DNA from: Rhodanobacteraceae bacterium
GTDB lineage: Bacteria > Pseudomonadota > Gammaproteobacteria > Xanthomonadales > Rhodanobacteraceae
DNA length: 37,947 nucleotides
NCBI GenBank assembly: GCA_025928585.1
Contig: JAICJG010000015.1
Coordinates: 1 to 37,947 of the forward strand
Reading direction: 5' to 3'
A program made the position numbers and the translations under genes. The notes beneath the pieces were generated by a model. The model was not told where the DNA came from. It was given only the letters and a program-made list of their open reading frames with translations, and searched no databases. Positions 34,823-37,947 of the stretch are shown piece after piece; the stretch's first letter is position 1, and each line of letters begins with the position of its first letter.

Positions 34823-36217
34823 ATGAGAACACTCCGCGTTCCGGGCGTGCCGGCACGCCGCATCTTGCGGTCGATGTTGTGGCTCATCGTACCGATGATG
34901 TCGATCTCCGCAGGTGGCGTGGCCCGCGCGGCCGATGCCTCCACCGACAACTGCCACGTCGGCGCGTATCGGCTCGGGGACGGCAGCGTGGTGGACGTCG
35001 GCGCCAGCGAAGGCTCGCACCTGCGCTGGCGCCGCGAGGACGGCACGACGGGTTTGCTTGCGTCCCATCCCGAGGGAACCTGGACCAGCACGCGCGGTTG
35101 GACCGACCAGCCGGACGGCATCAAGGTCGGATTCTCCGATTGCGCCGCGGGCCGCATCGACTTCGGCGGCATTCGCGGCCAGCGCATCGATTTGGATGTC
35201 ACCGACACGCGCTTCCAGGGTGCGGGCGTCACGCTGGCCGGGCGGCTGGTATTGCCAAAGGGCAACGCGCGCGTGCCGATCGTGGTTCTCGTGCATGGCT
35301 CGGAGCACGTTTCCGCACTCGAGTACTACTCCCTGCAGCGGATGTTTCCCGCCGCTGGCATCGGCGTTTTCGTGTACGACAAGCGCGGCACCGGCGCGTC
35401 GGGCGGCAGGTACACCCAGAACTTCCTGCTGCTTGCCGACGATGCGATCGCCGCGGTGGACGAAGCGAAACGCCTGGCCGGGAAGCGCGCCGGACGCATT
35501 GGTTATCAGGCGGGCAGCGAGGGTGGCTGGGTGGCACCGCTGGCCGCGAAGATTTCGCCGGTGGATTTCGTGATCGTTGGTTTCGGGCTGGCGGTCTCCC
35601 CGCTGGAAGAAGACCGTGAAGCCATTGCCTACGACATGCGCAGTCAGGATTATGGTCCGGAAGTGATGGCCAGGGCGATGCAGGTAGCCGATGCATCGGC
35701 GGCGATTCTGCTCAGCAATTTCCGCAGCGGCTACGACAAGCTGGATGCGCTCAAGAAGCGGTACGGCAACGAGCCCTGGTTCAAGCACGTGCGTGGCGAT
35801 GTCACCTGGGCGCTGCTGGCGTGGCCGGCCGAAAAACTGAAGCGGGAGGGTCCGGCCCTGTTCGCCGGTGTACCGCTTCAATACGACCCCATGCCCGTGC
35901 TGCGGCATCTCGCTACGCCGCAGCTCTGGATTCTCGGCGGCGAGGACGCCGACGCGCCGAGCGCGGAGACCATCAAGCGCTTGCGCGCCCTTCAGCGAGC
36001 GGGCCGCCCGATCATGCTCGCGGTGTATCCGCACGCCGAACACGGCATGTACAAGTTCGAGGCCAGGAAGGACGGCACGCGTGTCGACACCCGCAACCCG
36101 GACGGCTATTTCGCGATGATGCGCGATTTCATCCTTTCCGGGCGCCTGCAAGCCAAATATGGAGATGCCGTCTTGCACGATGCCGCGGGCAGCCATTCCA
36201 GCCGGGCGAGCGACTGA
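34823..36217 (+). CDS. Exported alpha/beta hydrolase
   Basis: The 464-residue product has an N-terminal signal sequence (MLWLIVPMMSISAGGVARA) and an N-terminal beta-rich domain (about 45-140), then an alpha/beta hydrolase fold: VPIVVLVHGSEHVSALEYYS (oxyanion region), FVYDKRGTGASGG, nucleophile elbow QAGSEGGWV (Ser in A-G-S-E-G, with Ala replacing the first Gly of GxSxG), acid region LWILGGEDADAP and the catalytic His in YPHAEHGMY. The substrate is unknown. AGGAG 5 bases before ATG at 34823 supports the start. It follows the LysE gene by 68 bases and may belong to that operon. It ends 23 bases before the convergent dacB. Confidence 0.88.
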   Translation: MRTLRVPGVPARRILRSMLWLIVPMMSISAGGVARAADASTDNCHVGAYRLGDGSVVDVGASEGSHLRWRREDGTTGLLASHPEGTWTSTRGWTDQPDGIKVGFSDCAAGRIDFGGIRGQRIDLDVTDTRFQGAGVTLAGRLVLPKGNARVPIVVLVHGSEHVSALEYYSLQRMFPAAGIGVFVYDKRGTGASGGRYTQNFLLLADDAIAAVDEAKRLAGKRAGRIGYQAGSEGGWVAPLAAKISPVDFVIVGFGLAVSPLEEDREAIAYDMRSQDYGPEVMARAMQVADASAAILLSNFRSGYDKLDALKKRYGNEPWFKHVRGDVTWALLAWPAEKLKREGPALFAGVPLQYDPMPVLRHLATPQLWILGGEDADAPSAETIKRLRALQRAGRPIMLAVYPHAEHGMYKFEARKDGTRVDTRNPDGYFAMMRDFILSGRLQAKYGDAVLHDAAGSHSSRASD

Positions 36218-36240
36218 CCGCGGATCGGCTGCAGCGCGCC

Positions 36241-37821
36241 TCAGTACGCACCATACGCCGCGAGCATGGTGGCGACGGCGTCGAGATCCGATTGCGGCGA
36301 CGGCTGAAGGTTGCGGCCGAACTCGTCGGTGGGCCGCTGGTAGCGGTTCAACATCAGGGAGAACGCCAACCGCTCGCCCGCCGCGTCGGTGACGTAGCCC
36401 GACAGTGTGTATACGTGCGACAGCGTTCCGGTCTTGGCCTGCACGTTGTCGGTCGCGGCGTCGTCGCGCATGCGGTACTTCAGCGTACCGTCGATGCCCG
36501 CGACCGGAAGTGCATTCCGCAGCGCGTCCGCGAAGGGTTGCCGCGCGATCCAGGCCAGCAGCTTCACGGTCGCCGCGGGCGTAACGAGGTCATGGCGCGA
36601 CAGCCCCGCGCCGTCCCCGAAGGTGGCCTCGCCGTTGTCGATGCCGATCCGGCCAAGGAACCCGCGCATCGCGCACAAGCCCCAGTCCGCGCTGGTCTGC
36701 GGCGGCTCGGCGCGGTCCGCGCAAACGCCCGCCTGCGCGGTGTGCACGCCGACCTGTTGCAACAGCATCTGCGCGTAGCGGTTGTCGGAATGCTTCAGCA
36801 TGTGCACGAGCAGTTGCGACAGGGGCGGCGAAGCGATACTGGCGATTTCGGTCGGATGACCGGCGAGCGCCGTGTCGGTTTCGGGCCAGTGCACCGCACG
36901 CAACTTGCCCTCCAGCACGATTCCCCGCTGCGCCAGCGCGTCGCGCAGCAGATTCGCCGCGAGCAGCGCGCCATCCGGCGCCGCGAGCGTAAAGGTTGCC
37001 CGCGGCGTATTCGTGCGCAGGCTGCCGCTCGCGTACAGCACGTCGGAGCCGGGCGGCCGGTACAGGCTCAGCGGTGCCGCATGGCCGGTCAGATTGGCAA
37101 TGTGCATCCCGGAGTGCGGCGGATCGACCGACACCGCACAACAGCGCGCGCCTTCGCGCACAACCTTCACGTATACCAGGTTGTCCTGCGCGCCCAGCGC
37201 CCCGGATTGGGCGCCGTAGCCGGCCTGGAGGTCCAGCGCTTCCCAGCCGTTGCCGAACAACGGGCCCGCGAAATACGTATCGTCGGCGATCAGGTCGCCG
37301 CGTATGCGCCGCACCCCGCGCGCGGCCAGTGCGTCGGCGAGGCGATCGGCCCAGTCTGGCGATACCTCGGGATCTCCCAGGGAAGGGTCGCCGCCGCCGT
37401 AAAGAACCAGATCGCCTGCGAGCGTCCCGTTGGTGCGTGGCGCGGCCGTCGCGTACAGCGTGGTCGAAAACCGCGCATCCCGACCCAGCGTCTGCAGCGC
37501 CAGCGCGGCGGTGTAGAGCTTGGCGTTCGAGGCCGGCAGGAACAGGCTGTCGGCATTGCGTCGGAGCAACGTGGCGCCGCTGTTCAGCGAAACCACATCG
37601 ATCCCCCATTGCGCGTGTGCGAAGCGCGGCTGCGCGATGTACGTGGTGATGGCGTCTGCGAGCGAAGAGGGCGCCTGGCGGGGCGATGCGGCGTTCGGAA
37701 CCGGCGGCACGGGCTGCGCACCAAACGCGCGATGCGGTGTCGACACGGGTTTCGGCGGCGGCGCGCTGGCGCAGCCACCCAGCAGCATGGCCGCGAGGAA
37801 TGCCGCGGGAAAACCTTTCAA
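36241..37821 (-). CDS. dacB: D-alanyl-D-alanine carboxypeptidase/endopeptidase DacB (PBP4), lipoprotein form
   Basis: The 526-residue peptidase cleaves D-Ala-D-Ala bonds and peptide crosslinks in the cell wall. Motifs: SNAK (S98-x-x-K101) as catalytic SxxK, SDN (S345-N347) and KTG (K463-G465), with a large insert between SxxK and SDN typical of PBP4. A lipobox LGGC (C17) indicates a lipoprotein anchored in the envelope. The start codon is TTG at 37821, with GGAGAGG 5 bases before it, and it overlaps the stop of the upstream gene as TTGA. Length is slightly above E. coli PBP4 (477). Confidence 0.93.
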   Translation of the reverse strand: MKGFPAAFLAAMLLGGCASAPPPKPVSTPHRAFGAQPVPPVPNAASPRQAPSSLADAITTYIAQPRFAHAQWGIDVVSLNSGATLLRRNADSLFLPASNAKLYTAALALQTLGRDARFSTTLYATAAPRTNGTLAGDLVLYGGGDPSLGDPEVSPDWADRLADALAARGVRRIRGDLIADDTYFAGPLFGNGWEALDLQAGYGAQSGALGAQDNLVYVKVVREGARCCAVSVDPPHSGMHIANLTGHAAPLSLYRPPGSDVLYASGSLRTNTPRATFTLAAPDGALLAANLLRDALAQRGIVLEGKLRAVHWPETDTALAGHPTEIASIASPPLSQLLVHMLKHSDNRYAQMLLQQVGVHTAQAGVCADRAEPPQTSADWGLCAMRGFLGRIGIDNGEATFGDGAGLSRHDLVTPAATVKLLAWIARQPFADALRNALPVAGIDGTLKYRMRDDAATDNVQAKTGTLSHVYTLSGYVTDAAGERLAFSLMLNRYQRPTDEFGRNLQPSPQSDLDAVATMLAAYGAY

Positions 37822-37947
37822 GTGATCCTCTCCTGGAGTGCCATCGCCGCCGCGGGATTGCGCGCTTTGGCGGCGCTGATGAAATAGATGAAGACGTCCC
37901 GCCGCACCGACCGCGTCGCCTTTCCGGGCGACACCTGCGGCAGATCA
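37818..37947 (-). CDS. C-terminal end of a DUF72 (YecE-like) protein (partial)
   Basis: The frame enters from the window edge and ends with TGA at 37818-37820; it encodes about 42 residues: RDVFIYFISAAKARNPAAAM followed by ALQERIT. The DVFIYFISAAK strand-helix is the typical end of DUF72 proteins (TIM-barrel fold, unknown function). Its stop overlaps the TTG start of dacB, so the two are likely co-translated. Only the tail is visible, so the family call is moderate. Confidence 0.6.
   Translation of the reverse strand, partial: DLPQVSPGKATRSVRRDVFIYFISAAKARNPAAAMALQERIT

Overview
The window is chromosomal DNA of a GC-rich gammaproteobacterium, most likely Xanthomonadales (Rhodanobacteraceae/Xanthomonadaceae type). 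Support comes from the gene content and order (YgfX-like tail, lolC, lolD, comEC, exbB, exbD, msbA, lpxK; then ligA-epmA; a copLAB copper cluster with a CopL protein), the family-typical REP-like intergenic repeats, and short TTCCC and GCAGGG tandem tracts. No rRNA, tRNA, CRISPR array, transposase or prophage gene was seen.

Region 1 (1-8898, plus strand) is an envelope block: the end of a YgfX/CptA-like protein, the lipoprotein-releasing permease and ATPase LolC/LolD, the DNA-uptake channel ComEC, then after a repeat-bearing gap an ExbB/ExbD proton channel pair, the lipid A flippase MsbA and the lipid A 4'-kinase LpxK. Region 2 (8950-11830, minus) holds the Na+/H+ antiporter NhaD and a DHA2-type drug exporter. 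A 496-base gap with several dyads separates the exporter from ligA-epmA (plus). A decayed aquaporin Z remnant follows. Region 3 (15862-22271, minus) has a secreted proline-rich EF-hand protein, Mfd, a GNAT acetyltransferase, an Slp-type lipoprotein and RlmJ.

Region 4 (22371-28392) looks like a metal/redox stress island: copL-copA-copB, a tiny 12-cysteine GDCCVxC protein, a convergent NnrS-like haem/copper membrane protein with an FNR-like box, a broken DUF4396 gene and a lipoprotein MsrA with only one catalytic-type cysteine. Region 5 (28585-30693) is a compact module of an ECF42-type sigma factor between two DGPF/YciI proteins, with a promoter candidate in front that fits the remembered ECF42 consensus. 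Region 6 (30751-37947) has a SagB-type oxidoreductase, a frameshifted DUF4440 gene, a WYL regulator divergent from a NIPSNAP-LysE-hydrolase set with a palindromic operator between them, a DacB/PBP4 lipoprotein, and the tail of a DUF72 protein.

The points most worth a second look are: the self-contained ECF42/DGPF module with a matching promoter; three genes (copL, the GDCCVxC gene, the WYL regulator) with a TAnnnT hexamer exactly 6 bases before ATG, suggesting leaderless mRNAs; the WYL operator; an eleven-proline run encoded just beyond epmA, whose product activates EF-P; and three separate decayed genes.
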